DNA of 43,817 bases from positions 1 to 43,817 of the forward strand of contig NZ_JAPFRE010000037.1 of assembly GCF_026183735.1 (NCBI RefSeq). Reading direction: 5' to 3'. Both the position numbers and the translations under genes were made by a program. This document shows positions 9,870-20,200 of the stretch, one piece after another. Every line of letters starts with the position of its first letter. Positions within the stretch are counted from its first letter, which is position 1. Under the pieces are notes generated by a model. The model searched no databases and had not been told where the DNA came from. It was given only the letters and a program-made list of their open reading frames with translations. Origin of the DNA: Alteromonas sp. ASW11-130. Lineage in GTDB: Bacteria; Pseudomonadota; Gammaproteobacteria; Enterobacterales; Alteromonadaceae.

Positions 9870-10000
9870 GTCATTAGTCTTATTCAATAGCAATCGAAGT
9901 TTCAAAAGCCCAGCGCTTTTTTTCATATCATTTCTATTTTGTCGTTAATGCCTTCGGTTATGCCGTTATTCCATCTAAAGAAAAAGAGGACGTGACGACA
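9870..10000 (-). pseudogene. Remnant of an ISL3-type transposase C-terminus
   Basis: Read on the minus strand, about 9930-9975 encodes WNNGITEGINDKIEM, close to the NG-hEG-NNKIK signature near the catalytic Glu of ISL3-family (IS204/IS1001/IS1096/IS1165) transposases. A shifted frame then gives ALGF, stop, NFDCY, stop, IRLM, matching the usual RRAxGFRNFxNYRLR ending with two CGA-to-TGA changes. The frameshift and stops make it inactive. The upstream part of the transposase is not recognisable, and no terminal inverted repeats were seen. Boundaries are approximate. The family call rests on motif memory only. Confidence 0.55.
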
Positions 10001-10309
10001 ATACTGCACAACGATTGCCATGTTTCAACATGTCAGTTCTAGAGGTATGTAGACCTAACTACTACCTTATATGGCAGTGCTGAAGGAATACGTACAGTTT
10101 AAATAACTTGGGTTCAAATCACTGAGTTCTACACCCACACATTGTTACGCAAAAACTTGCTAGCCTGAGCTAGATAGCTTTACGTTGTCGAAATTTTCGC
10201 TATATCTGCTAGGCAGAAGATAATCAGTATACAAATTCGGTCTGGATAAAATTTGTACAATTGACTATTTTTTGATAACTCTCTGGGTTATCTGTAAACG
10301 GATGTTTCG
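10001..10309. other. Non-coding stretch before the giant-gene block
   Basis: No gene is visible. It holds a possible operator (10230-10257, listed separately) and AT-rich sequence such as TTGACT at 10261. No convincing complete sigma-70 or sigma-54 promoter could be read for the gene starting at 10310. Confidence 0.5.
10230..10257. promoter_or_regulatory. Inverted repeat, candidate operator upstream of giant gene 1
   Basis: TACAAATT (10230-10237) and its exact complement AATTTGTA (10250-10257) are separated by 12 bp, so the arms lie about two helical turns apart. It sits 53 bp before the start codon at 10310. This is typical spacing for a dimeric regulator; no regulator is identified. Confidence 0.35.
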
Positions 10310-13300
10310 ATGAAGATCGTACAAATAAAATTAAATACTCGGCTACTTCAAGATGTTTCAATAACCGAGCTACGCATCAGACTTATTAAAGTTACTAATG
10401 ATAACCCTTCTCCAAAAGTGATGCTTAACAGCAAGGCGTTAGTCGAGTCGAGCTTTTCAGAACAAGGTCGCGCTACACTGGAAGTTGATCTTGATATAAA
10501 AGGAAAAGTTGCACTGTGCGTCGTTAGAGTAGTGCAGTCAGAACCTTCTGTATTTTACTCAAAAGTATATGCATCACTAAACTCTATACCAGAACGTGTG
10601 CAGTTAGGCGACGATAATGCATCGGATGATGAGACCCCAACCGCTCCTACAGGAATAGATAACGTCTTAACCTTTGGTGAGCGAACCATTCACGGATTTA
10701 ACCGTCGAAATACAATGGTGGAGCGCTTTGCTGACAGAGCACGCCAATCTCTTCAATCAGTACTCACGCGTGGTGAACAAGCTGGGCGTTTTGCCAATGA
10801 TTGGTTAGGCAATCGACCCATTAATAAAGCGGCAAGTTCCCACTTTGTTACTTCCTCAGCTAAACGAGACGATGTAGCGAAACAAAATCGGCAAGAGAGT
10901 TTGGATAAACTACGAAAATCACCTTTGCGTAAAGGGATTACGCTAAGACAAACTAACGATCTAAAACTGGGAAAAATTCCCGCCGATACACTAAATTCTT
11001 TATTGTCTTCTTACCGACACGGGCAAACCTATGATGTACCCAATCGGCATGAAGATGAGTGCTACCATAAAGCACGTGCTAATGTGACCTTACAGCAAGT
11101 TAATGCCGAGGCGCAGTTTAGATCTCACGAAGCCTCAGCCGTTGATAGTGAATCAATTGATGAACTAATTGCCCGCTTAGTAAAACAAATGGGCACGTCT
11201 TCAACTCCTTCTTTGCGTCCCACCTTAAAAGATATCGAAGCAAATCTTCAACCTCCAGTCGCTTCCGGGCCAGCTGATTCTCCGGCATTTTTCGATTTCC
11301 CAGTATTACATATTGCTTGGCGGGATACCTGGGAGGCGGTATTGGATGGTGCGCTGAAAAAAGATGTGCAGGCGCTTTACAATCAGGTTGTGGATATAGT
11401 GCCGCCTGAATATCTTAAGGAAAAAGGGCAAAACGATGTCGCGGAAGTAAGTGAGCTTCAACATCTGCTCAATACGCTTAGCGGCGTTATAACGTCAGCT
11501 GATGCCGTGATGCAACCGGATGCCGATATACTCAATTGGGATCTAGATGGTATTCAGGAGAAATGGCGGTTTTTGTCGTTTGACGATCTTGCGCATATTA
11601 CTGCCCTTTATGAACTGATGGTATATGCCCGTCAACACTATGTGTTAAGCAGCAACGAAATTCAAATGGCGTACTCCGAAAGCCAAAAATTTTCGGAATT
11701 AGATAGCAGTGATGTCTATACCTGGGGAGAAGTTTGTATAGATGAAAATGTGGTAGAGGAAGTGCCGCCAATGAGTGATTGGTTAGCGCTCGCGCTAGAA
11801 AATTTGCGTCGATATCCCCATGGTTTTAACCCAGCAAAAAAACCAGGCGCGGCTTTTGTAGTTTGGCGAAGGGAAGAAATAAATGTGGCTTTGCCGAAGG
11901 ACATCGAGGCGTTATCCCATATTGATTCCCAATACTTAATAGAACGTTCTATTTACGATATCCATACAGATGATCTGGCTCAAGCACTCGCGCAGTCTAT
12001 TTTAGATAACGCGGTTACCTCAGATGGGGGAGCGGTGAATTCGTTAGGGCGGGCAGAACAGTTAATTAACTCCCTGCAGCGACGATCGGACACGCCTTAT
12101 CAATTTGATGTATTTGCCGCCAACAGTTATAACTTTGGGTTGGTCACTAATTACCGCCAAAAGTGGACCCCGCTTGCTTATCAGGCAGGAAACCTGGTGG
12201 GCACCATTCCTTTAGCACCTGCCGAGTCACGTCGTTTTACTGTGCGTAAGTCCAGTAAGGTGGAACACTCCCGAAGTGAATCAACCCAAGCGAGCATGGC
12301 GTTTACCGACGAATCGACAAGCACCGCGAGATTAGAGGGCGAAATTAATGAACGGGTGGATACGTCAATGCGTTCTGGTACCAATATTAGCGCTAATGTG
12401 AATATAGGAGTGAAAATATTGGGAGGGAGTTTTGCCGCCTCCGGAGATTTCGGTTCCGACTTAAGTAATTCGTCTACCCAGATCAAAAAAGACCTGCGCG
12501 AGACCACCCGAAAAATGGCGCAGGAATTAAAAGAAGAGCGCCAAGTAGAGATATCAACTAAACGTACCGACGAAACTTCATTTGAAGAAGAGCGAACAAT
12601 AACCAATCCCAACGAAGAAATTTCAGTAACGTATTTATTTTATGAACTACAACGGCGTTTTGAAGTATCAGAACGACTACATGACATCACCCCGGTTATT
12701 ATGGTCGCTAATGCAGTGCCTTCTCCTGATGTAATCAACGAGGCTTGGATATTAGCTCATGATTGGATCTTAAAAGAGGCATTATTGGATCAGCAATTTC
12801 ATGCTACTTTACAAATGTTAGCGAACACGTTCACCGGTGACGAAGTGGCAGTGGAAATACTGGAACAACAGTGGATCACACAACTTCGTATTGTTGAAGA
12901 ATTACGTGATCAATTTTCGGCACATACAATGTTACGCGAGCAAGCGCGTTTAGCATTAGCAGAAGCGGCAGAAGAACTGGCGGACATACCTGATTTCACC
13001 GGCAAGCCTAAAGAGATAGGTAAAGAGCTGGCTAAATATTTGTTAGGTGATTCGCAGGAAGAGGAAGAAGCAAAGCAGGCCTTAGAGTGGGTAGAACTAG
13101 ACTTACGTAACGCCCAAGCCGGCCTTGAACGTAGTATTTCTGCCCTTGAGCGCGCAACCCGAGAATATACAGCCGCTGTGGTGAAGCGCTTAAATCGTCG
13201 AACTAAGCTTGATCATTTTATACTGCACATAAAAGAAAATATATTACATTACATGCAAGCTATCTGGCGAAAAGAGCATCCTGATAAGCGCTATTTACGC

Positions 13301-14005
13301 TTATACGATGTGGAAATTGATTGGCCCAGCGAAGTGGAAGGAAATTTAATTGCACCTGGGGCAAACAAACAAGCGAGACTTGACCCAACAACGCAGTTTT
13401 TGGAGGACAAATTACCTGATTTGTTAGGCCAGCTGAAGGTTGATGTTCCAAACTTCGACGAAACACGTTGGTTGCATGAAGTCGCAGATCTATCGAAGGT
13501 ATTAGGGTTTCGTGGCAACTATGCCGTTTACCGTCTTAAAGAACCCAACACTTTTACTCACTATATGCTACAAGACTTTTTAGACGACTATTTTGGTTTG
13601 ACTGATCCCGATTTATCCGATCATATTCCCACAGCGGAAGAAGCGCTTAAAATTGCGCGATGCAAATGGTTGCAAGAAGGGATTACTGAACAGGAAAAAG
13701 ACGACGTTGCTGAATGGCTCGTGGAAGCGTTACGTACGTCCAATCAAGTCAGTCAGATTATTACGTTACCCACCAGCGAACTGTTTATAGAATCACTACC
13801 TGGCTCTCATCCTGTGATGGAAGATTACAAGTTACAGCATCGTGCCTACGACGCTGCCAACGCCAAAGTAAACGTCAGCATTAATGAGCTTGAGATGTTA
13901 CGACGTGCAAAACGCCTGATTGATGGTGATATGTCTGACCCTGACATTGATAAGTCCATTAAAATTGAAGGTGGAAATGCCAATCTCGACGTCAATACAG
14001 ATTGA
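10310..14005 (+). CDS. Giant gene 1: 1231-aa soluble protein of unrecognised family
   Basis: I do not recognise this family. There is no signal peptide or clear membrane helix. Residues 1-~95 look like a small beta-rich domain. Residues ~95-330 are polar and probably partly disordered. About 330-600 is helical/mixed. Near 634-760 comes an Arg/Ser-rich strand (ESRRFTVRKSSKVEHSRSES), a Gly/Ser/Ala stretch with alternating small residues (about 690-722), and then a highly charged helix. The most conserved-looking block is ~770-830 (SVTYLFYELQRRFEVSERLH, then AWILAHDWILKEALLD). About 860-970 is an Ala/Glu-rich coiled coil, followed by a C-terminal domain. The SD is weak. The next gene starts inside its 3' end, so the two are probably translationally coupled. 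Structural, pore-forming or scaffold roles are possible but unproven. Confidence 0.8.
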   Translation: MKIVQIKLNTRLLQDVSITELRIRLIKVTNDNPSPKVMLNSKALVESSFSEQGRATLEVDLDIKGKVALCVVRVVQSEPSVFYSKVYASLNSIPERVQLGDDNASDDETPTAPTGIDNVLTFGERTIHGFNRRNTMVERFADRARQSLQSVLTRGEQAGRFANDWLGNRPINKAASSHFVTSSAKRDDVAKQNRQESLDKLRKSPLRKGITLRQTNDLKLGKIPADTLNSLLSSYRHGQTYDVPNRHEDECYHKARANVTLQQVNAEAQFRSHEASAVDSESIDELIARLVKQMGTSSTPSLRPTLKDIEANLQPPVASGPADSPAFFDFPVLHIAWRDTWEAVLDGALKKDVQALYNQVVDIVPPEYLKEKGQNDVAEVSELQHLLNTLSGVITSADAVMQPDADILNWDLDGIQEKWRFLSFDDLAHITALYELMVYARQHYVLSSNEIQMAYSESQKFSELDSSDVYTWGEVCIDENVVEEVPPMSDWLALALENLRRYPHGFNPAKKPGAAFVVWRREEINVALPKDIEALSHIDSQYLIERSIYDIHTDDLAQALAQSILDNAVTSDGGAVNSLGRAEQLINSLQRRSDTPYQFDVFAANSYNFGLVTNYRQKWTPLAYQAGNLVGTIPLAPAESRRFTVRKSSKVEHSRSESTQASMAFTDESTSTARLEGEINERVDTSMRSGTNISANVNIGVKILGGSFAASGDFGSDLSNSSTQIKKDLRETTRKMAQELKEERQVEISTKRTDETSFEEERTITNPNEEISVTYLFYELQRRFEVSERLHDITPVIMVANAVPSPDVINEAWILAHDWILKEALLDQQFHATLQMLANTFTGDEVAVEILEQQWITQLRIVEELRDQFSAHTMLREQARLALAEAAEELADIPDFTGKPKEIGKELAKYLLGDSQEEEEAKQALEWVELDLRNAQAGLERSISALERATREYTAAVVKRLNRRTKLDHFILHIKENILHYMQAIWRKEHPDKRYLRLYDVEIDWPSEVEGNLIAPGANKQARLDPTTQFLEDKLPDLLGQLKVDVPNFDETRWLHEVADLSKVLGFRGNYAVYRLKEPNTFTHYMLQDFLDDYFGLTDPDLSDHIPTAEEALKIARCKWLQEGITEQEKDDVAEWLVEALRTSNQVSQIITLPTSELFIESLPGSHPVMEDYKLQHRAYDAANAKVNVSINELEMLRRAKRLIDGDMSDPDIDKSIKIEGGNANLDVNTD

Positions 14006-17000
14006 CTGTATGAGCACTCCCAAGGAACCCGAAAAACTGATCAGTGATGCGCTATCGCGTCATGCAGCGGTAAAACGTTTAAACGTATTGTGTGCATGTT
14101 TTGAAGTGCTGAACAGTACACCACTTACGCTATCTGAATTATTAACGAATATAACGCTATGGGAAAAAAGACTCGGGTTATTGGAAGACGATTTCGACTA
14201 CTCACCCCCCCACACTTCCTTTGTTTCCATGTGGCCAGCCACCACCTATTCAGCCGCCATTGAAGCGCTTGATAATGCGATAGAATATGTATATCCCGAG
14301 CACGTCGGCTTCCGGGAATGTTCTACATTAAAACAAAGTGCGCGTGACTTATTAGAACTGGATCTACTTGCTTTAGATGAACACATTTTATTTCAACTTG
14401 AAGTTGAACTTAAACAGGTCGAGAAGCTAAGACATAATTGGTTATTAGAACAAAGTCAGCGTTATTCAGATCCGGTGGAGCAAGCTGATTTAGCCGTGTG
14501 TTGTGCCATTTATATTGCTTTACGGAGTGACTCTCCTTTTCAATTACAAAACGAAGGTGTGATGGAGTCGGGCCGATTCCCGCGTCCTCCAACTCATCCT
14601 ATACCTCCTGAATTAGTGCGTATTAACACGCCCAATCCAACGCTTCGCACGATGGCATCGATTCACGGTGGCGGTTGGCTTACACACCCTAACAGCGCCC
14701 AAAGTGTACTTGGGGCGTTAGCATATTCGGTAGAAAATTTCAGGTATGAATTGGCGAAAAAAGATGAGCTAATACCCCAGCTATCACATATTCCTAGCGA
14801 ATATAATAGTGAGCCTTCTGCACTGGTTCAGCATTTACGAGAATGGCACGGTCTGGCGCCTATACAAGTTCCCGCCAAACAGTACAATCCAATAGTAAAC
14901 TACTTTAACATCGCTCAACCTCAACCAGCGATATCGCTTAACACGTTATGGCTTCGCTATATTACCCGAAAGCATCCCATGTTGGCGGGGCTAGAGCACT
15001 TATTTAAGACACCTCGTGAGGTCTGGGAATTATTGCATAACGATGGTAAAACGTTTGCACAAGCGGGATTATGCTTATGGCGCACGATCTATAACCGTCT
15101 GCGTATTGTCGATACAATGCCTGTAGATGGGAAAGCAATTTTTATGGATACCGGTCAATTCAGTCGAGCTGCGCCAATTTTGTTACACGCGACAAAAGTG
15201 GTTAAACATAATTTAACCGCCACCGATCTTAGTCCACTAATTAATTTCTCGATAAACCGTTTACGGTTGAAGCACGAGCCGAATATAGACCAGAGTATTG
15301 ACTATAACGCGGTGCTAACGGGGGTTGTCCTGTTGAGTATTGTGGCCGTCCCTTTTGTAGGAACCCCCGCCGCAGGTTTAGTGTGGATTGGCGGGGTTAT
15401 GCTTGAAGTGCAAGGGCTATTCGAGCTAAATCAATTAAAAAATGATGTGACAAGATTTATTCAACTTAATCGTATTGGCGATGCCGAAGAAGCTTATAGT
15501 GTAATCCATCCTTCACTCGAACGCTTAGACAAAGCTGAAAATAACTTTATTGATATTGCAATGTTACTTGCATCGGTGGGTTTAACGATGGTTGGTGGGA
15601 GTTATTCAATCGTGAATTTATTGAAGCGCCACACCCGAACTGTCGCAGCTTCTGCACTTAACCGCACAGAGCGGTTTTCTACCAAATCAGTGCGCAATAA
15701 CACTGAGACCCTCAAGGAAAACCGGCATGTGACTCAAGACATACCGTCAACCGGTGAAGCAGAGCATGAATTCTTAGAGTGGTATCAGTCTTCAGGCTCC
15801 CAGTTTTTTCCGCTTAACAGAAATACCTTTATCAAGAATATTAAGAAAAGCGACAAACAGTTTCAAAATACACATATTCGGGAAGAAGAGTTAAAAGCAC
15901 TTATTAAAAGTAACAGTGATATATACCAGTTCTGGCTTCATTTCAAAAAAATGTCGAAGTTTAAGGACGCAGACGATGCTCACAAATACTTTTCAGCTTT
16001 GGACAATAAGCCGGTAAGGTCTCATAGTGAAAATCGTGAATTGGAACGCTATAACAAGTATAAACATATCCATGTTCCAACCAATGCCCACGAACAGCGC
16101 TTGTACTTTGAACCTGATACACGCGACAACCAATGGGTTCGGTATAGCGGAACAGAAGCCGGAAGGTCAACTACTTTCAGCCATTCTGGATTTCGGGGAT
16201 TATTTCAAAACCTAGCCCCTGACGTAAAGTTTAAGCGATCAATGAGAACTCAATTAGGCTTTAAAACCCCAAAAGCTGAAACGCAATTTCATTATTGGGC
16301 AACATCGTCGCCGCCAAGGGCAAAGTGGGGCACAAACGGCGAACGCCTTTATCGCGTCTATATAACTGAAAGAGACTTCGACCACGTATTACCAACCCAA
16401 CACGCTAAAGCCCTAAGAAGAATAGGTAAAACCTATGAATCAGTTTGGTTAACCCGCGATAAGATCGTGGTGGGTCACCGTTTTGATGTTAAATATTTCG
16501 CTCGAATATTGGCTAAAATAGAAGCGCTAGATCATGCTGTGCTGTTGAAGAAGGGGATTACCCCGCAAGAGGTAACCACTATTCGAGCAGAATTAATTAA
16601 CATGTTTAATAACGACGTTGACAATTATGTGCCAGAGTTCAGCCTCGATGGCATACGCCGGGGAAGCAAATCGACCAAACTGCATCAGCTGGTCGTATTT
16701 GAACCTGAAGAGTATACCCCAGAATACGCGCAGCAACTGGTGCCAGAACCTTTTTCCCAGATTATTGAAAACCAGTTAGCTGCCACCGATACTAATCGCT
16801 TTATTTTTGATCCCACTTTTGTAAACCGTATGGTTAAAGAAGAACCTATTGGCTTAAAAACGCTTCACGCCGTATTAAAAAAACGAATTCAACTGTTAGC
16901 CTCACAAGGGGTAACAGAACACACTACCGCCCATCAGGTCATCGAAATCATAGAAAACAATGTTGTGAGACACCGAATGCAGTTAGGGCGTTTGCCGATG

Positions 17001-17054
17001 GTGCCCGAGTCGTTAGAGATGCATTCGTATTGGGATGGATTACGTCGACGCTAA
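13977..17054 (+). CDS. Giant gene 2: ~1025-aa protein with central hydrophobic hairpin, possible effector
   Basis: The start is chosen at the ATG at 13977 because GAAGGTGG lies just upstream. An ATG at 14010, 4 bp after the previous stop, has no SD, and the frame stays open to 13920. Counting from 13977, the N-terminal ~440 residues are soluble and helical. A hydrophobic, Gly/Pro-rich stretch at ~442-485 (with AVPFVGTPAAGLVWIGG) and a second at ~523-549 form a likely membrane-inserting pair. The C-terminal ~400 residues are a separate, basic soluble region with RLYRVYITERDFDHVLP and VWLTRDKIVVGHRFD. No catalytic motif is recognised. A central hydrophobic segment plus a large C-terminal domain resembles many secreted toxins/effectors in layout only. 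It overlaps gene 1 by 29 bp and is co-directional with gene 3. Confidence 0.78.
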   Translation: MPISTSIQIDCMSTPKEPEKLISDALSRHAAVKRLNVLCACFEVLNSTPLTLSELLTNITLWEKRLGLLEDDFDYSPPHTSFVSMWPATTYSAAIEALDNAIEYVYPEHVGFRECSTLKQSARDLLELDLLALDEHILFQLEVELKQVEKLRHNWLLEQSQRYSDPVEQADLAVCCAIYIALRSDSPFQLQNEGVMESGRFPRPPTHPIPPELVRINTPNPTLRTMASIHGGGWLTHPNSAQSVLGALAYSVENFRYELAKKDELIPQLSHIPSEYNSEPSALVQHLREWHGLAPIQVPAKQYNPIVNYFNIAQPQPAISLNTLWLRYITRKHPMLAGLEHLFKTPREVWELLHNDGKTFAQAGLCLWRTIYNRLRIVDTMPVDGKAIFMDTGQFSRAAPILLHATKVVKHNLTATDLSPLINFSINRLRLKHEPNIDQSIDYNAVLTGVVLLSIVAVPFVGTPAAGLVWIGGVMLEVQGLFELNQLKNDVTRFIQLNRIGDAEEAYSVIHPSLERLDKAENNFIDIAMLLASVGLTMVGGSYSIVNLLKRHTRTVAASALNRTERFSTKSVRNNTETLKENRHVTQDIPSTGEAEHEFLEWYQSSGSQFFPLNRNTFIKNIKKSDKQFQNTHIREEELKALIKSNSDIYQFWLHFKKMSKFKDADDAHKYFSALDNKPVRSHSENRELERYNKYKHIHVPTNAHEQRLYFEPDTRDNQWVRYSGTEAGRSTTFSHSGFRGLFQNLAPDVKFKRSMRTQLGFKTPKAETQFHYWATSSPPRAKWGTNGERLYRVYITERDFDHVLPTQHAKALRRIGKTYESVWLTRDKIVVGHRFDVKYFARILAKIEALDHAVLLKKGITPQEVTTIRAELINMFNNDVDNYVPEFSLDGIRRGSKSTKLHQLVVFEPEEYTPEYAQQLVPEPFSQIIENQLAATDTNRFIFDPTFVNRMVKEEPIGLKTLHAVLKKRIQLLASQGVTEHTTAHQVIEIIENNVVRHRMQLGRLPMVPESLEMHSYWDGLRRR

Positions 17055-17240
17055 ACAATACAAACCTAGTGCTTTTGACAATATCGTAAGCGTAGTGACC
17101 GAGGGGGAGGAGCCATATATTTTTAACCGCGCATGTAGCAATAGTTAAGTTTAGCGGCCTGCACAATAAATAAACATTTGCAGTGGCGTGAGGATCGACT
17201 ACATTTTTTATGATAGCGACGGAATAGGGGGTGTTGGCCG

Positions 17241-20200
17241 ATGCAACAACCCAAACGGAATTACACAGGCCTTATTGCGATTCTTGTGAGTATTTCTGTT
17301 TCACTAGGGATCGGGATGACGCTCTATTACTTTAAAACCCAGCAGAATGAGCTTGTACAAAATCAACTTCATTTTTCTGAGCTTGGGCTGTTAAGTAACG
17401 ATATTTTAAATGCCTTTAGCCAGATTCAGACTCTGACTGATTTGAATCACAAAATCTTGCTAGAGAATTGTCCTATCGAGTTAGATACCTATACGTCAGA
17501 GGAGCAACAAGCAAACCGCAAAGTTTGTGAGGAGCAGATTGACGCCCAGACCAAAGGCCTCGCCCTTATCTCGCAGGAAAGCCCTACCTTAAGACATATC
17601 CAGACTGAGCGATACTGCCAGCAAGGAAATGAAAAAATAGACTCCGATTCAGTGAGCTATTCCTTGATAAAAGCAGAAGGCACGCAAAACCGTTCTGATA
17701 ACCGTTACCAATTTTTGTCTTCGTTCAGATGTTTAAGCTTCAAAGTACCCTTACACGATTTTATCAGTACCAAACTTAATCACTTATCGTTAGTCGCGCT
17801 GGTAGGTAGACGTGGCCAGGTGTTAAGTACATTTCGTAATCAAGAGGACACTTATCAGCATAGCCTGTCGTTCAATAATATCGCCGCCCTTTTGCAGCCA
17901 TTGCTAGAAGCGGATAAAGAAGACCTATCTAGCTCGGCACAGGATACAGAAACGGTATCGCCAGTCGCTACAACTAAAGGCTACTCTACCTTTATTGAAC
18001 ACCCAATAGGAGGGGTACGCTACCGCGTTTACTTTACCCCTGTGAATGTCCCACCTAAGCTTGAGGATGAAGAGATAGTAGATGGGAAATTGTACTTAGT
18101 CGGAATTCGACCCTATCAAGAAATTTCCGTCGCAAAATTATATGTTCCGCCTCAGGTAGCCACTGCAATCATAGTAGGTTTAATGCTTGTCATTGTCGCG
18201 TTGCCTTTAATTAAGTTACGGTTTGTTTCTCATAAATACTGTTTTAAAAAATCCGACGCTCAGCTTATCAGTCTTGGGTTGTTGTTACTGGTAGGCTTTA
18301 GCGCCATCTACGGTGTTAGTTTAATCATTCAGCGTGAAATGACAATGCGAGTAGATAACAACGCGGCTATTGGTTTTCAGCACATTAAAAATAACTTCAA
18401 GACAGAAGTTATCGCAGTGACAAAGCAAGCCCGTGATTATGCTAAATGCATAAACTATAAAGACATAAGTGCTGCCACCAACAGGATTTTTACCAAACCC
18501 TGTCCGCAAGCCACCAGCCCTATCGTACCCAATCTCGAGAGCTTATTTAAGGCCAATGAGAAAGGTGATATCTCTAATTTGATTTATCGGACCCATGAGA
18601 AATTCGCGCGAAATACCCGCCCCAATATTGCCCATCGCGAGTATTTCAAGGCCATTAATGAACAAAAAGCGTGGCACTTACCAAACATGGGGCAAACACA
18701 AAGAAAAGACGAACAGTTTTTCATTCAGCGTATTTTTAATATTGCCGATAGTCGTAAATCATCTCAATTTGGATGGAGCCTGCCAAATGAATTCGATAAT
18801 GGGAACAACCAGGTTAAAGTGTTAAGCGGTTCCGTTAATTTGCAATCTCTCAAAACGCCATTACTGCCACGGAATATGAAATTTGTGGTCTTCGACACCC
18901 CGTCGGGAGAAGTGCTATATAGCAGTAATGACACCGATAGTTTAGTTGAAAACTTTTATATCGCTTCTGACAACTCTCCATTATTGAGACAATTCCTTGT
19001 AAGTAATCGGAATGGTCATACTACAATAAGCGAATACCGAGACGTCTCACGGGGGGGATCCTACCCATTTAAAGTGTCAGGGAGTTATCATGGCCGCGAG
19101 GTTGATTATTATGTAGGTAAACTCATGAATGAACTTCCATGGACGTTGGTAATTATTCATGAAAAACAAGAGCTTCAGTACATTTCAATGATCGCGATTT
19201 TATTTGCAATGGTGCTGTTGACGTTACTTATGCTAGTGGCCTTTGTGGTGATAAGAGTTACTTTCAACTGGATGCCTTGGCAGAGTATGCTGCTATACCG
19301 TAAAACTAAAACCTATGTTTATTTTCCCTTCAGTCTGCTGGTGGTACTTATGATTATCGTTCAATTGGTAATCATTTTTTATGTTCAGGACTTAATTCTT
19401 CATATATTCCTAGGGCTATTAAGCCTGTTGATTATTCTTCGCATGGCAAGTTTATATTTGTTTCCTAACCGCAGATTAAAACGCGTAACCGGTCTCGGTA
19501 TAGTGTTATCGACGCTGGTTATCATTCCCTACGCAGTTTGGCGTTTAACTGATTCAGCTTATTTGGTAGGCGTAAGCGAGGCGGAATGGATATCGCTATG
19601 CTTGATGCTTTTGAGTACGGGGGGCGGGTTCTGCTGGTTTCACCATAAATATAAAAAATCATTGGCGCGGGCAAGACGACGCGACATTAAGCAAAATATT
19701 CGAGGTTATGCGTTTCATATATTAGCGCTGCTCTTAGCAATTAGCTTTGTGCCAGCAGTGCTTTTTATTACGACCAATTATAACTACCTCTATCAACAAC
19801 TGGCGCGCCTGGAACAATTTGAATTGAACCATCGTAGCCAGCAACGATTGCAAAACCTAAACGAATATTTTAATTACATCGGTCACCCAGGTTTTGCGAA
19901 TAAATGCGAGTTTGTGGTTAATGCATTTAAGGATTTTAACAGTAATGAGACAGACAAAACGTGCCTGCATCCAAATTTAGATACTTCCGATAGGTGGCCA
20001 GTGTTTTGGGAAGGCGGACAGGAGAACATGCGTAAGGGAAGCGCGTATCTGGAATGGGAAATATTTGATTTTGCTGTCGCCGCAATAGATTATACCTTGC
20101 AGCTAAAAGTACTTAACTATCTTAGAGAGCAGGGGGGCGCTACACCGTTAGCCGGTATAACAATTCCAACACATACGCTATTGAAACATTCACTAAATAG

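Noticed and set aside
10111..10140. GGTTCAAATC match to the T-loop of tRNA-Pro, considered as an attachment-site duplicate or tRNA fragment
   Set aside because: Only 10 bases match, the rest of the tRNA 3' end diverges, and the flanking bases do not form a T-stem.
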